Source of the DNA: Devosia limi DSM 17137
Lineage (GTDB): Bacteria > Pseudomonadota > Alphaproteobacteria > Rhizobiales > Devosiaceae
DNA length: 64,000 bases
NCBI RefSeq assembly: GCF_900128975.1
Contig: NZ_FQVC01000001.1
Span: forward strand, 186,001-250,000
Reading direction: 5' to 3'
Shown: positions 18,083 to 27,214 of the stretch, in pieces
Numbering within the stretch: position 1 is the stretch's first letter
Layout of the letters: the number at the start of each line of letters is the position of its first letter
Notes under the pieces: model-generated
Told to the model about the DNA's origin: nothing
Database searches by the model: none
Seen by the model: the letters and a program-made list of their open reading frames with translations, nothing else
Made by a program: the position numbers and the translations under genes

Positions 18083-18907
18083 ATGCATGCCGCTCCTGCC
18101 GCCACGCAAAGCCTGACCGAACTGTCGCTCGCTGCCGCGATTGCCGCCGCCCGCGTCATCAACGAGGTCTATGGCCGTCCCATCGCCGCCACCCAAAAGG
18201 CCGATGGCTCGCCGGTGACCGAGGCTGATGCGGCTGCCGAAGCGATCATTCTTGAGCACCTTCGGCCGACCGGCATTCCGGTGCTGGCCGAAGAAAGCGC
18301 CGCCGCCGGCATCATACCCTTATTGGGTGAGCGCTATTTCGTCGTCGACCCGCTGGATGGCACCAAGGAATTCATCAAGCGCAATGGCGAGTTCACGGTC
18401 AACATTGCGCTGATCGAGCATGGCGTTCCGGTGATGGGCGTCGTGCTGGCCCCTGCAACAGGCGAGACCTTTATCGGCGATGCCGACGGGGCCTTTGCCT
18501 GCAATACGCTGACCGGCTTTGCCGATGGCAAGGCACCGATTTCCGTAGCGCGCGCTCACCCCTTGCGCATTGTCGCCAGCCGCTCGCATGGACATGTGGC
18601 GCTGGCCGAACTCTGCTCGACCCTGGACGTCGCCGCCGATGTATCTGTCGGCTCTTCGTTGAAGTTTTGCCTGCTGGCGCGGGGCGATGCGCAGCTTTAC
18701 CCGCGGTTTACCCCCACTTGCGAGTGGGACACCGCGGCCGGACAAGCCGTGCTAGAAGCCGCTGGCGGTGCCGTAGTCACGCTCGATGGTGAGCGGCTAC
18801 GGTATGGCAAGACCGACCTCGCCTTTCTCAACCCGTATTTCGTTGCGGCATCGAGCCTGGAACTGGCGCGGCAGGCCGCCTCGGAGATGACGAGGATCCT
18901 GGGCTAA
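18083..18907 (+). CDS. cysQ: 3'(2'),5'-bisphosphate nucleotidase CysQ
   Basis: 274 residues of the inositol monophosphatase-like superfamily. The metal site is visible as the acidic motif in LAEESAAAG and VDPLDGTKEFIKRNGEFTVNIAL, the CysQ signature. The second site is CEWDTAAGQAVLEAAGG. It degrades PAP formed in sulfate assimilation. It sits directly after nadC; no sulfate-assimilation genes are adjacent. One CysQ paralogue could instead act on inositol phosphates, but the KEFI motif favours CysQ. Confidence 0.93.
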   Translation: MHAAPAATQSLTELSLAAAIAAARVINEVYGRPIAATQKADGSPVTEADAAAEAIILEHLRPTGIPVLAEESAAAGIIPLLGERYFVVDPLDGTKEFIKRNGEFTVNIALIEHGVPVMGVVLAPATGETFIGDADGAFACNTLTGFADGKAPISVARAHPLRIVASRSHGHVALAELCSTLDVAADVSVGSSLKFCLLARGDAQLYPRFTPTCEWDTAAGQAVLEAAGGAVVTLDGERLRYGKTDLAFLNPYFVAASSLELARQAASEMTRILG

Positions 18908-18972
18908 GGCAACCAGGCCTTAACTGATTTGATCGAGCAGTCAGAGCGAAATGCTTGCGACATGCCCGGCGG

Positions 18973-19009
18973 GCATATATAGAGCCGGCATATGTCCGTC
19001 CAGCATATG
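18973..19009. promoter_or_regulatory. Three GCATAT repeats spaced by 15 bases upstream of padR
   Basis: GCATAT occurs at 18973, GCATATG at 18988 and GCATATG at 19003, an exact 15-base period, directly before the PadR regulator start at 19029. A fourth CATATG covers the start codon itself. PadR proteins commonly bind AT-rich dyads in their own promoters, so these are likely operator half-sites. Confidence 0.55.
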
Positions 19010-19028
19010 GACGCCGGAGCCCCGCCAT

Positions 19029-19580
19029 ATGAATGTAAGAACCCTTTGCCTCTCGATCCTCTATGAGGGCGAGGCGACCGGATATGAAATCCGCCGCCTC
19101 TGCGTGGAAGGTGAATGCGCCTATTTCATTGAGGCCAGCTTCGGCTCGATCTATCCGGCTCTGGCCAGGCTTGAGGACGATGGTCTCGTGGAAAGCCGCG
19201 TCGCCCAGCAGGATGGCAAGCCGGCCAAGAAGATCTACTCGATTACCGAAGCGGGGCGCGCAACGTTCACCGAGGCCTTGCTCGAACCACTGGATGACGA
19301 AGTCTACCGGAGTCCGTTTCTGCTGTTTGCCCGTTTCGCGCACATCCTGCCCGTCGACGTGGTGGAAGCGCGCTGCAACGAGTACCTACAGCGGCGGATC
19401 GAGGAAAAAAAGAAGCTGGACGAGGCCCTCGCCGAGCATGGCGGCAATGCCGCAGACACATGGGTCATAAATTACGGACGTGCAATTATGGATATTGCGG
19501 AGCAACACCTGCGCTCCCATATGCATGAGCTGATCACTTTAGCGCGAGCGGAGCCGGCCAAGAAGGTCGCGGCCGAATAA
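19029..19580 (+). CDS. PadR family transcriptional regulator
   Basis: 183 residues from the ATG at 19029. An N-terminal winged helix fits PadR: LCLSILYEGEATGYEIRRLC, then ASFGSIYPALARLEDDGLVES, then KIYSITEAGRATF. A C-terminal helical dimerisation region follows (EARCNEYLQRRIEEKKKLDEAL). PadR proteins repress efflux pumps and stress genes and release DNA on ligand binding. It is 16 bases upstream of an RND adaptor gene and on the same strand, so it is expected to control that operon and itself through the phased sites upstream. Confidence 0.88.
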   Translation: MNVRTLCLSILYEGEATGYEIRRLCVEGECAYFIEASFGSIYPALARLEDDGLVESRVAQQDGKPAKKIYSITEAGRATFTEALLEPLDDEVYRSPFLLFARFAHILPVDVVEARCNEYLQRRIEEKKKLDEALAEHGGNAADTWVINYGRAIMDIAEQHLRSHMHELITLARAEPAKKVAAE

Positions 19581-19596
19581 GGGGCGATATACTTTT

Positions 19597-20847
19597 ATGC
19601 GTGCACTATTTTCTTACGGCGTGGCTCTGGTTATTCTCGTGGTCGCAGGGGCTTGGTTTGCCACTGGCTCGCTCGTCATAGGCGGCAATGGTCCCGGCAA
19701 TGGCGAAAAGCCGCTCATTGCAGTTATTGAGGGCAAGGAACATGGCCCCATCGCCACGACGATGGAGAATGCCGGTGTCATGGCCCAGCACGAGACCACC
19801 CACGCGGTTGATCCTCACCTGACCATTGCCCAGCGCAATGCGGCAGGCGCGGATGCGGCCACCAAAGCCCAATCCGTTCGCACTTCGACCTATGTCGCCA
19901 AGCCGATGCCGATTGAAGTCCAGCTGCGCGGTCGAACCCAGGCCAAGGCATCTGTCGGTGCCGTTGCCGAAACCCCCGGCATTGTCGACACCGTCCACGT
20001 GACCAAGGGGCAGAAGGTTGCGATTGGCGACCTGCTCTGCACACTCGACCAAGGCACCCGCGCCGCGGCCGTGGCCCAGGCGGAAGCTGGCATCGCGCAG
20101 GCCAACGCCTCGCTCGATCAGGCCCAGGCCGATTACGACACGAATGCAGAACTGCGTGACAAGGGCCTCGCCGCTCCCAATACCGCGCGTAGCGTCGAAG
20201 TTGCGCTGACCGTGGCCAAGGCCGGTGTCACCACCGCTCAGGCGGCGCTGGACAATGCCCAGGCCGAACTCGACCGCACCGAAATCCATGCCAAGGTGGC
20301 TGGTGTCGTACAGGACCCATTGGTGACCGCTGGCGCCATGCTGGCTCAGGGGCAGCCCTGCGCCACCATCGTCCAGCTCGACCCGATGATCTTTATCGGC
20401 CAGGTCCCGGAAGCGCGCATTCAGCTCGCCAAACTTGGGCTCGAAGCCAAGATCAGCACCATTACCGGCCAGGAATCGGCCGGCAAGGTGACCTTCATTT
20501 CCTCGACAGCCGATGCGGCTACCCGTTCGTTCCCGATCGAGATCGAACTGCCGAACCCCGATGGCAGCATCCGTGACGGCATGACGGCCACTGCTACGGT
20601 CAATATGGGTGCGGCCCCGGCGCATCTGGTGCCGCAATCTGTGCTGACGCTCAACGATGACGGCGTGCTGGGGGTCAGCACCGTGGTCGATGGCGCCGTG
20701 AAATTCCTCCCCGTGACTATTGCCAGCGACACGCGCGAAGGCGTCTGGGTGCTGGGTCTGCCACTGTCCGTCGATGTCATCACCGTTGGTCAGGAATATG
20801 TCGTTGACGGTCAGACCGTCGCAGCCACCAACGTAACAGTGAGCTAA
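19597..20847 (+). CDS. RND efflux periplasmic adaptor subunit (membrane fusion protein)
   Basis: 416 residues. A single N-terminal membrane anchor (about 5-28) is followed by an unusually long linker of about 70 residues before the first barrel motif (YVAKPMPIEVQLRGRT). Then come the lipoyl half-motif (GIVDTVHVTKGQKVAIGDLLCTLD), an Ala-rich coiled coil (residues about 155-225) and the returning lipoyl half with EIHAKVAGVV. It would connect the inner-membrane pump to an outer-membrane channel, which is not encoded here. The gene lies between padR and the permease in one operon. Confidence 0.9.
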   Translation: MRALFSYGVALVILVVAGAWFATGSLVIGGNGPGNGEKPLIAVIEGKEHGPIATTMENAGVMAQHETTHAVDPHLTIAQRNAAGADAATKAQSVRTSTYVAKPMPIEVQLRGRTQAKASVGAVAETPGIVDTVHVTKGQKVAIGDLLCTLDQGTRAAAVAQAEAGIAQANASLDQAQADYDTNAELRDKGLAAPNTARSVEVALTVAKAGVTTAQAALDNAQAELDRTEIHAKVAGVVQDPLVTAGAMLAQGQPCATIVQLDPMIFIGQVPEARIQLAKLGLEAKISTITGQESAGKVTFISSTADAATRSFPIEIELPNPDGSIRDGMTATATVNMGAAPAHLVPQSVLTLNDDGVLGVSTVVDGAVKFLPVTIASDTREGVWVLGLPLSVDVITVGQEYVVDGQTVAATNVTVS

Positions 20848-20852
20848 TCGCC

Positions 20853-23800
20853 ATGCTGGACCTGATCGAACGCATCCTCAGGATGCCGCGCGTTGTTCTG
20901 ACCATCATGGCGATCCTTCTGGGTGCCGGCTTTATGGCCTACAACACCCTGCCCAAGGAAAGCTTTCCGGCCATCGACATCCCGTACTTCTACATCTCGG
21001 TCTCCCAGACCGGGGTGTCACCGCGCGATGCCGAGCAATTGCTGGCCAAGCCTATCGAAGACCGCATCAAGGAAATCGACGGGCTGGAGAACTATTCATC
21101 GACCGCGACCACCGGCCACGCATCGGTGTTCCTCGAATTCAACGTGAATGCCGACAAGGACCGCGCGCTTTCCGATATTCGCGCGAAGATGGACGGCATC
21201 TCCTCCGAGCTGCCTGACGACGCGAAAGAACCCATCGTGTCGGAAATCTCCTTTACCGACATTCCCACCATCTCGGTTGCCGTCTATGGCACCGTGCCGG
21301 AGCGTGAGCTGGTCAAGCGCGCCAAGGATCTCAAGGAAGAGCTTGAGGCCATGGGCAACGTGCAGAGCGTGACCCTTTCGGGTTCGCGCGACGAAGTGCT
21401 TGAGGTCACCATCGATCTCAACCGCCTGGAAGCCTATGACCTGACGGCCGCACAGCTGTTCGACGCGCTGGCCAAGAACAACATGGTTGTTCCCGGCGGC
21501 ACCCTTGATAGCGGCCAGGGCTCGTTCAACGTTGAAGTGCCCGGCCTGATCAAGAACGCCGCCGACGTCTATTCGCTGCCGCTCAAGACCTCGGGCGACA
21601 CCGTGGTGACCTTCGGCGACGTCGCCAATATCACCCGCACCTTCGAAGACGCCACCTCCTATGCCCATGTGAACGGCCAGCCGGCCATCACCCTGGGCGT
21701 GGTCAAGAAGCTGGGCACCAACGTCATCACCGTCTCCGATGACGTGCGCGCCACCACCGAAGCCTTCACCGCCGATTGGCCGCAGGGCATCGAAACCAGC
21801 TTCCTGATCGATCAGGCTGACTCGACCAAGTCGCTGTTCCGCTCCCTGGAAGCAGCCGTGCTGACCGCCGTCGCGCTGGTGCTGATCACCTGTATCGCGA
21901 CGCTGGGCGTGCGCCCCGCCATCATGATCGGCATGTCGATCCCGATTTCGTTCATGATCGCGTTCCTTGTCGTGCAGATGATGGGCATGACCATCAACAT
22001 GATGATCATGTTCGGCCTCGTGCTGGCGGTGGGTGTGCTGGTCGATGACCCGATCGTGGTCGTGGAATATGCCGAGCGCAAACTGATGGAAGGCGTGCCC
22101 AAGAAGGAGGCCTTCATCATGGCCGCCCGCAAGATGTTCGTGCCGGTGGTTGCGGCCACCTTCACGACGCTGGGCGCGTTCATCCCCCTGCTGTTCTGGC
22201 CGGGCATTATCGGCAAGTTCATGAGCTATCTGCCGATCATCGTGATCGTGGTGATGTGCGCCTCGCTCGTCTCCGCTCTCATCTTCATGCCGATCATCGG
22301 CGCCTTCATTGCCTCGACCCATGTGGACCCCAAGGCCAAGGAAGCCGCAGATATCGTCATGTATGCCGACAAGTTCGATCCCAAGAAGGTCGGCGGCGTC
22401 ACCGGCATGTATGTCCGCACGATGGAGCACCTGCTGCATCAACCGATACCGACCCTGGCGGTCGGCTTCGGCCTCGTTTTCCTGATGTTCTGGGCCTATA
22501 TCGCCAACCCGACCGGCACCGAGGCCTTCCCGGCCTCCGAGCCCGAGTTCGGCAAGGTCAACGTCATTACCCGCGGCAATTACTCGCCGATCGAAATCCG
22601 CGACATGCTCGTTGAGGTCGAGAACGAGATTCTGCAGGTCAACGGCATCCAGGACGTCATCATGAGCTTCGGCGGTGGCGGCGATACCCTGAGCGCCGGT
22701 GGCCCTCCGGACACGATCGGTTCGTTCAACCTGCAGCTCATGCCCTATAATGACCGCGTCAAGGCTGCGCAGATCTTTCAGGACATCCGCGAACGCGTTG
22801 CCCATATCTCGGGCCTTGAGGTGCAGATTGCTGCCCAGGAAGACGGCCCCCCGGCCGGCAAGGCAATCAATCTGCGCGTCGAAGGCACGGTCTATGAGGA
22901 TATCGCCCCCGCCGTCGCCAAGCTGCGGGACTATATCGAAAATGACCTGGGTCAGACCATCGACGTCGAAGACGGCCGCCCTGCCCCCGGCATCGATTGG
23001 CAGATCACGATCGATCGCGAAGCTGCGGCCAAATACGGCATCGGCGTGCGGGAGCTCAGCCCCTATGTCCAGCTGGTCACATCGGGCGTCAAGCTCGGCA
23101 GCTACCGTCCCGATGACGGTGGCGACGAACTCGATATCCGTGTCCGCCTGCCCGAAGCCGAGCGCACCTTCGATGCTCTCGACTCGCTGCGGATCGTGAC
23201 GGCTCAGGGGCTGGTGCCGGTATCGAACTTCATCGAACGGACTGCCGTGCCCAAGGTTGCCAACATCGCCCGCCGCAATGGCGTCTATTCGATGGCCGTG
23301 GCTGCCAATCTCGAACCGGACGTCGCTTCCGATGCCAAGATCGAGCAGATCAAATCCTGGCAGGCCGAACAGGAATGGCCGGCCAGCGTCAAGATCGTCT
23401 ATGGCGGCGCGGCCGAGCAGGTCGACGATACCAACGCCTTCATCTTCTCGGCCCTGTTCGCGGCCCTGGCCCTGATCGCGATGATCCTGCTGATCGAATA
23501 TAACAGCTTCTACCAGGTGGTCGTCACTCTGATGACCGTGGTGATGTCGCTTGCCGGCGTGATGCTGGGCATGGTGGTTACCGGGATGAGTTTCTCGGCG
23601 ATCATGACGGGCCTGGGTATCGTGGCGCTGGCCGGCATCGTGGTGAAGAACGGCATCGTGCTGATCGACACCTATAACCACTACCATCGCGACGAACATG
23701 TCGAGCCGATCAAGGCCATGCTGATCACCATCAGCCAGCGTGTCCGGCCGGTCCTGCTCACCGCCACGGTGACGGCGCTCGGCGTTATCCCGATGGCGCT

Positions 23801-24188
23801 GAATGTCGAGTTCGACTTCATCCGCCGCGAGATCGTCATGGGCGGCATTGCCGGTTCGTGGTTCATCCACCTGTCGGCGGCGCTGGTGTCGGGCCTGTTC
23901 GTGTCCACCGCCCTGACCCTGGTCATGGTGCCGGTCATGGTCACGGCCCCGACCGTGGTCTGGCGCCAGATCAAGTGGCTGGGCGGCAAGATCGGGCTGT
24001 CCTCGATCCGCAACCCCTTCCGCCGTGGCCACGCTATGGCCGCCCCGGCCGGCTTCGATGGCATGGCCGTCGAAATCCCCGACGATGCCGATGGCTCCAA
24101 GCGCTACATCGTCAGCCCGGATGCCGGGCTGGTGGAGAAGGAAAAGAACGGCGTCACCGTCGTCAGCCGCCCCGAAGCCGCCGAGTAG
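20853..24188 (+). CDS. RND family efflux permease (inner membrane pump)
   Basis: 1111 residues with the RND layout: first helix near the N-terminus (RMPRVVLTIMAILLG), a large periplasmic loop starting at YNTLPKESFPAIDIPYFYISV, helices with the conserved acidic signature (GLVLAVGVLVDDPIVVVEYAERKLME), a second loop and a second helix set (GIVALAGIVVKNGIVLIDTYNHY). The Asp pair in VDDPIV matches the proton relay. A hydrophilic tail of about 60 residues follows the last helix. The motif style resembles hydrophobe/amphiphile exporters related to MexF or YerP-type pumps. It starts five bases after the adaptor gene; no outer-membrane factor gene follows. Confidence 0.93.
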   Translation: MLDLIERILRMPRVVLTIMAILLGAGFMAYNTLPKESFPAIDIPYFYISVSQTGVSPRDAEQLLAKPIEDRIKEIDGLENYSSTATTGHASVFLEFNVNADKDRALSDIRAKMDGISSELPDDAKEPIVSEISFTDIPTISVAVYGTVPERELVKRAKDLKEELEAMGNVQSVTLSGSRDEVLEVTIDLNRLEAYDLTAAQLFDALAKNNMVVPGGTLDSGQGSFNVEVPGLIKNAADVYSLPLKTSGDTVVTFGDVANITRTFEDATSYAHVNGQPAITLGVVKKLGTNVITVSDDVRATTEAFTADWPQGIETSFLIDQADSTKSLFRSLEAAVLTAVALVLITCIATLGVRPAIMIGMSIPISFMIAFLVVQMMGMTINMMIMFGLVLAVGVLVDDPIVVVEYAERKLMEGVPKKEAFIMAARKMFVPVVAATFTTLGAFIPLLFWPGIIGKFMSYLPIIVIVVMCASLVSALIFMPIIGAFIASTHVDPKAKEAADIVMYADKFDPKKVGGVTGMYVRTMEHLLHQPIPTLAVGFGLVFLMFWAYIANPTGTEAFPASEPEFGKVNVITRGNYSPIEIRDMLVEVENEILQVNGIQDVIMSFGGGGDTLSAGGPPDTIGSFNLQLMPYNDRVKAAQIFQDIRERVAHISGLEVQIAAQEDGPPAGKAINLRVEGTVYEDIAPAVAKLRDYIENDLGQTIDVEDGRPAPGIDWQITIDREAAAKYGIGVRELSPYVQLVTSGVKLGSYRPDDGGDELDIRVRLPEAERTFDALDSLRIVTAQGLVPVSNFIERTAVPKVANIARRNGVYSMAVAANLEPDVASDAKIEQIKSWQAEQEWPASVKIVYGGAAEQVDDTNAFIFSALFAALALIAMILLIEYNSFYQVVVTLMTVVMSLAGVMLGMVVTGMSFSAIMTGLGIVALAGIVVKNGIVLIDTYNHYHRDEHVEPIKAMLITISQRVRPVLLTATVTALGVIPMALNVEFDFIRREIVMGGIAGSWFIHLSAALVSGLFVSTALTLVMVPVMVTAPTVVWRQIKWLGGKIGLSSIRNPFRRGHAMAAPAGFDGMAVEIPDDADGSKRYIVSPDAGLVEKEKNGVTVVSRPEAAE

Positions 24189-24204
24189 GCGGTTCGAACG
24201 AACC

Positions 24205-24233
24205 AAAGGCCCGCAGCGATGCGGGCCTTTTTT
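24205..24233 (+). terminator. Rho-independent terminator of the padR-RND operon
   Basis: GGCCCGC pairs with GCGGGCC across a six-base loop and is followed by six T. A small extra hairpin GGTTCG/CGAACC precedes it at 24191-24204. It lies 20 bases after the permease stop. Confidence 0.9.
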
Positions 24234-24457
24234 GTTGGGGGTTTGGTAAGGGACCAATCCCGCGAGATCCCTGTCCCCATCCCTGCCCGGACCAGCCTCT
24301 GCCTGAGCCACCCCAATCCCAACCAACCCAACCGCCCTCGCCGCCTTGCGTCCCCTCCCCCTCGAGGGGGAGGGTCAGGGTGGGGGTGCTGCGGTCGGAC
24401 ACCTCGGCGTCATTGTGTGCCACATCTAGCGCCGTCGACCTCTTCGCCCCCACGAAG

Positions 24458-24534
24458 TCATTCCCGCGCAGGCGGGAATCCACTCTTGCTCTGGCGCAAG
24501 AAGAACGAATGGATTCCCGCCTGCGCGGGAATGA
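24458..24534. repeat. REP-like element, family A, inside repeat unit 1
   Basis: Long inverted repeat with arms TCATTCCCGCGCAGGCGGGA and its complement. It has the same loop (CTCTTGCTCTGGCGCAAGAA) as the copy at 25032, so the two copies share ancestry. Confidence 0.85.
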
Positions 24535-24806
24535 CCCGGTGATAGGCTACGGAGACAACAGTTGGAGATGGCAAGCGCCCGGACCAGCCTCTGCCTGAGC
24601 CCCCATCCCAATCCCACCCCACCCAACCGCCCCGACCAGCCTCTGCCTGAGACCCCATCCCAATCCCAACCCACCCAGCCGCCCTCGCCCCCTTGCGTCC
24701 CCTCCCCCTTGAGGGGGAGGGTCAGGGTGGGGGTGCTGCGGTTCGATCCCCTCGGCGTCATTGTGTGCCACATCCAGCGCCGACGACCTCTTCGCCCCCC
24801 ACGAAA

Positions 24807-24830
24807 TCATTCCCGCTCAGGCGGGAATGA
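24807..24830. repeat. REP-like element, family A single arm, inside repeat unit 2
   Basis: TCATTCCCGCTCAGGCGGGA followed by ATGA. Only one arm remains, as expected from a deletion between the two arms of the full element. Confidence 0.7.
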
Positions 24831-25031
24831 CCCAGTGATGGATACGGAGGCAGCGGTTGGAGATGGCAAGCGCCGGGACCAGCCTCTGCCTAAAACCCCA
24901 CCCAACCGCCCTCGCCACCTTGCGTCCCCTCCCCCTTGAGGGGAGGGCCAGGGTGGGGGTGCTGCGGTTCGAGCACCTCGGCGTCATTGTGTGCCACATC
25001 CAGCGCCGACGACCTCTTCGCCCCCACGAAG

Positions 25032-25108
25032 TCATTCCCGCGCAGGCGGGAATCCACTCTTGCTCTGGCGCAAGAAGAACGAATGGATTCCCGCCTGCGC
25101 GGGAATGA
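25032..25108. repeat. REP-like element, family A, inside repeat unit 3
   Basis: Long inverted repeat nearly identical over its whole length, including the loop, to the copy at 24458. Confidence 0.85.
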
Positions 25109-25263
25109 CCCGGTGATGGGCACGGAGGCAGTGGTCGGTTAGGATGGCTTTGGCGATTGGGATCGAGATTTGGACCGGATTGGAATTGGGAATTGGACCG
25201 AGGCCGGGACCGATGCGCCCTGCCCGCCAAACATCCCGTCATCCCGGCTAAGCCGGCATTCCC

Positions 25264-25291
25264 AAAAGAAAACCCCGGCTTTCGCCGGGGT
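25264..25291 (-). terminator. Rho-independent terminator of the atm1-like gene
   Basis: On the minus strand ACCCCGGC pairs with GCCGGGGT over a four-base loop, followed by a TTTTCTTTT run. It lies about 25 bases after the ABC exporter stop. Confidence 0.85.
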
Positions 25292-25315
25292 CACATTCAA
25301 TCAGCACCACGCTTC

Positions 25316-27214
25316 CTATTCGGCAGCGGGCATACCGCGCTTGACGAAGCCGTCGGGGTCTTCAGTGGTCCGGCGCAGTTGTTCTTCGGCCTCGGTGGCC
25401 TCGCGCTGGCGGTTCCACATCTGGGCGTAGAGGCCGTCCTGGGCCAGCAGCTGGGCGTGCGTGCCGCGCTCCGCTACCTGGCCCTCGCGCAGGACCAGGA
25501 TTTCGTCGGCATTGATCACCGTGGAGAGACGATGCGCGATGACCACTGTCGTCCGGTTGGCCGAGACCAGGTCCAGCGCCGACTGGATGTCGCGTTCGGT
25601 CTTGGTATCGAGTGCCGACGTCGCCTCGTCCAGGATCAGGATGGCCGGCGCCTTCAGAATGGTGCGGGCAATCGCTACGCGCTGCTTTTCGCCGCCAGAG
25701 AGCTTGAGTCCGCGTTCACCGACCGGGGTATCATACGCCTTGGGCAGCGTCTCGATGAAGGCGCCAACCTGGGCCATGCGGGCGGCCTCGCGCACTTCCT
25801 CAGTCGACGCTCCGGGCCGTCCATATTCAATATTGTAGCCGATGGTATCGTTGAACAGCACTGTATCCTGCGGCACCATGCCGATGGCCGAGCGCAGGCT
25901 CGCCTGGGTGATATCGCGCAGGTCCTGCCCGTCAATGGTGATGGCGCCGCCGGTCACATCGTAGAACCGGTACAGTAACCGCGAAATGGTCGACTTGCCG
26001 GCCCCGGTCGGGCCAACAATGGCGACGGTCTTGCCGGCGGGCACTTCGAAGCTGACGCCCTTCAGGATCGGGCGATCCGGATCATAATGGAAGGTGACGT
26101 TGTCGAAGCGGATGACCGGGCCGGTAATGGCCAGCGGCTTGGCGGTCGGCTTGTCGATGACCTCTGGGTCCTGGTCGAGCAGCTTGAACATCTCTTCGAT
26201 GTCGGTCAGCCCCTGGCGCAGTTCGCGATAGACGAAGCCGATGAAGTTCAACGGCCGGTAGATCTGCATCAGGAAAGTGTTGAGCAGGACAAAATCGCCC
26301 AGCGTCAATGTGCCGTTGAGCACGCCGTTCACCGCCATCACCGAGATAACGATCATGCCGGAATAGAAGATGACGGCCTGGCCGAAGTTCAGGAAGCCCA
26401 GCGAGGTCCAGATGCGGATAGCCGAGCGTTCATAGCCGGCCATCGATTTATCGAAACGCTCGGCCTCCATCTTCTCATTGGCAAAGTACTTGACCGTCTC
26501 GAAGTTCAGGAGGCTGTCGATCGCCTTTGAATTGGCGTCGGTATCGCTCTCGTTCATGTCGCGGCGAATGCCGATGCGCCAGTTCGAGGCCTTGATGGTG
26601 AAGTAGAGATAGAGCCAGATCGTCACCACCAGCACGCCGAGATAGCTGATGCCGAACATGGTGACGAAGATCACCGCGGTGATGGCAAATTCGACGATGG
26701 TGGGGGCAATATTGAGCATCGTGAACCGCACGATGGTCTCGATGCCCTTGGTGCCGCGCTCGATGACGCGGCTCAGCCCGCCGGTGCGCTTGGCCAGATG
26801 AAAGCGCAATGACAGGCGATGCAGGTGATGAAACGTCCGCAGCGCCAGCTTGCGCACGGCGTTCTGGCCGACACTGGCGAACAAGACGTCGCGCAATTGC
26901 TGGAAACCGGCGTCGATGACATTGCCCAGTCCATAGGCGATCACCATGACGATGGGCACCGCCAGGCCCATGACCACGGCACTGCCGGCCCGGCTGCCAT
27001 CAAGGCTGTCGATAATGCCCTTGTAGGCAAATGGAATAAGGGTGGTCGCCACCTTGGAGACCAGCAATGCAGCAATTGCCAGCACGACGCGCCACCGCAA
27101 GTCGGGGCGATCCTCGGGCCACATATAGGTCCACAGATTCTTCACGGTCGAGAGCAAGGAGCCCTCGTCCCCGCTGACGCTGGGCTTTTTAGACTTGCTC
27201 TGTTCGATGGTCAT
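25316..27214 (-). CDS. Atm1-type ABC exporter (fused permease and ATPase)
   Basis: About 632 residues. The N-terminal half has six predicted membrane helices, with the Atm1/HMT-type signature LLNFETVKYFANE. The C-terminal ATPase has Walker A GPTGAGKST, signature LSGGEKQRVAIARTIL, Walker B ILILDEATSALD and H-loop VIAHRLST. Atm1-family exporters move glutathione-linked sulfur compounds or metal-thiol conjugates across the inner membrane. The ATG at 27214 overlaps the stop of the ArsR gene by one base (TAATG). A longer frame to 27439 is a shadow of arsR. The ArsR link suggests metal-responsive expression. Confidence 0.92.
   Translation of the reverse strand: MTIEQSKSKKPSVSGDEGSLLSTVKNLWTYMWPEDRPDLRWRVVLAIAALLVSKVATTLIPFAYKGIIDSLDGSRAGSAVVMGLAVPIVMVIAYGLGNVIDAGFQQLRDVLFASVGQNAVRKLALRTFHHLHRLSLRFHLAKRTGGLSRVIERGTKGIETIVRFTMLNIAPTIVEFAITAVIFVTMFGISYLGVLVVTIWLYLYFTIKASNWRIGIRRDMNESDTDANSKAIDSLLNFETVKYFANEKMEAERFDKSMAGYERSAIRIWTSLGFLNFGQAVIFYSGMIVISVMAVNGVLNGTLTLGDFVLLNTFLMQIYRPLNFIGFVYRELRQGLTDIEEMFKLLDQDPEVIDKPTAKPLAITGPVIRFDNVTFHYDPDRPILKGVSFEVPAGKTVAIVGPTGAGKSTISRLLYRFYDVTGGAITIDGQDLRDITQASLRSAIGMVPQDTVLFNDTIGYNIEYGRPGASTEEVREAARMAQVGAFIETLPKAYDTPVGERGLKLSGGEKQRVAIARTILKAPAILILDEATSALDTKTERDIQSALDLVSANRTTVVIAHRLSTVINADEILVLREGQVAERGTHAQLLAQDGLYAQMWNRQREATEAEEQLRRTTEDPDGFVKRGMPAAE

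Larger units (their letters stand above)
24291..25142. repeat. Three-copy mosaic intergenic repeat array
   Basis: The 1.1-kb gap after the RND operon holds three diverged copies of one composite unit, about 24291-24582, 24635-24877 and 24878-25142. Each unit runs: ACCAGCCTCTGCC, a C-rich tract, a CCCTCCCCC palindrome, GGGTGCTGCGG, CGTCATTGTGTGCCACATC, then a family A palindromic element. The middle unit has a short single-arm element, and its first 50 bases are duplicated. No open frame here is convincing on either strand; the frames are shadows of the repeats. Confidence 0.85.

Noticed and set aside
21096..24326. A 1076-residue minus-strand frame opposite the RND permease
   Set aside because: His/Asp-rich nonsense protein without motifs; it is the antisense shadow of the permease.
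24291..25142. CRISPR array in the repeated region
   Set aside because: Units are about 240-290 bp, irregular and contain inverted repeats; no short regular repeats with unique spacers and no cas genes.
24163..25242. Possible small proteins in both strands of the repeat array
   Set aside because: The frames follow the repeat copies and encode nothing family-like; there are no ribosome sites.
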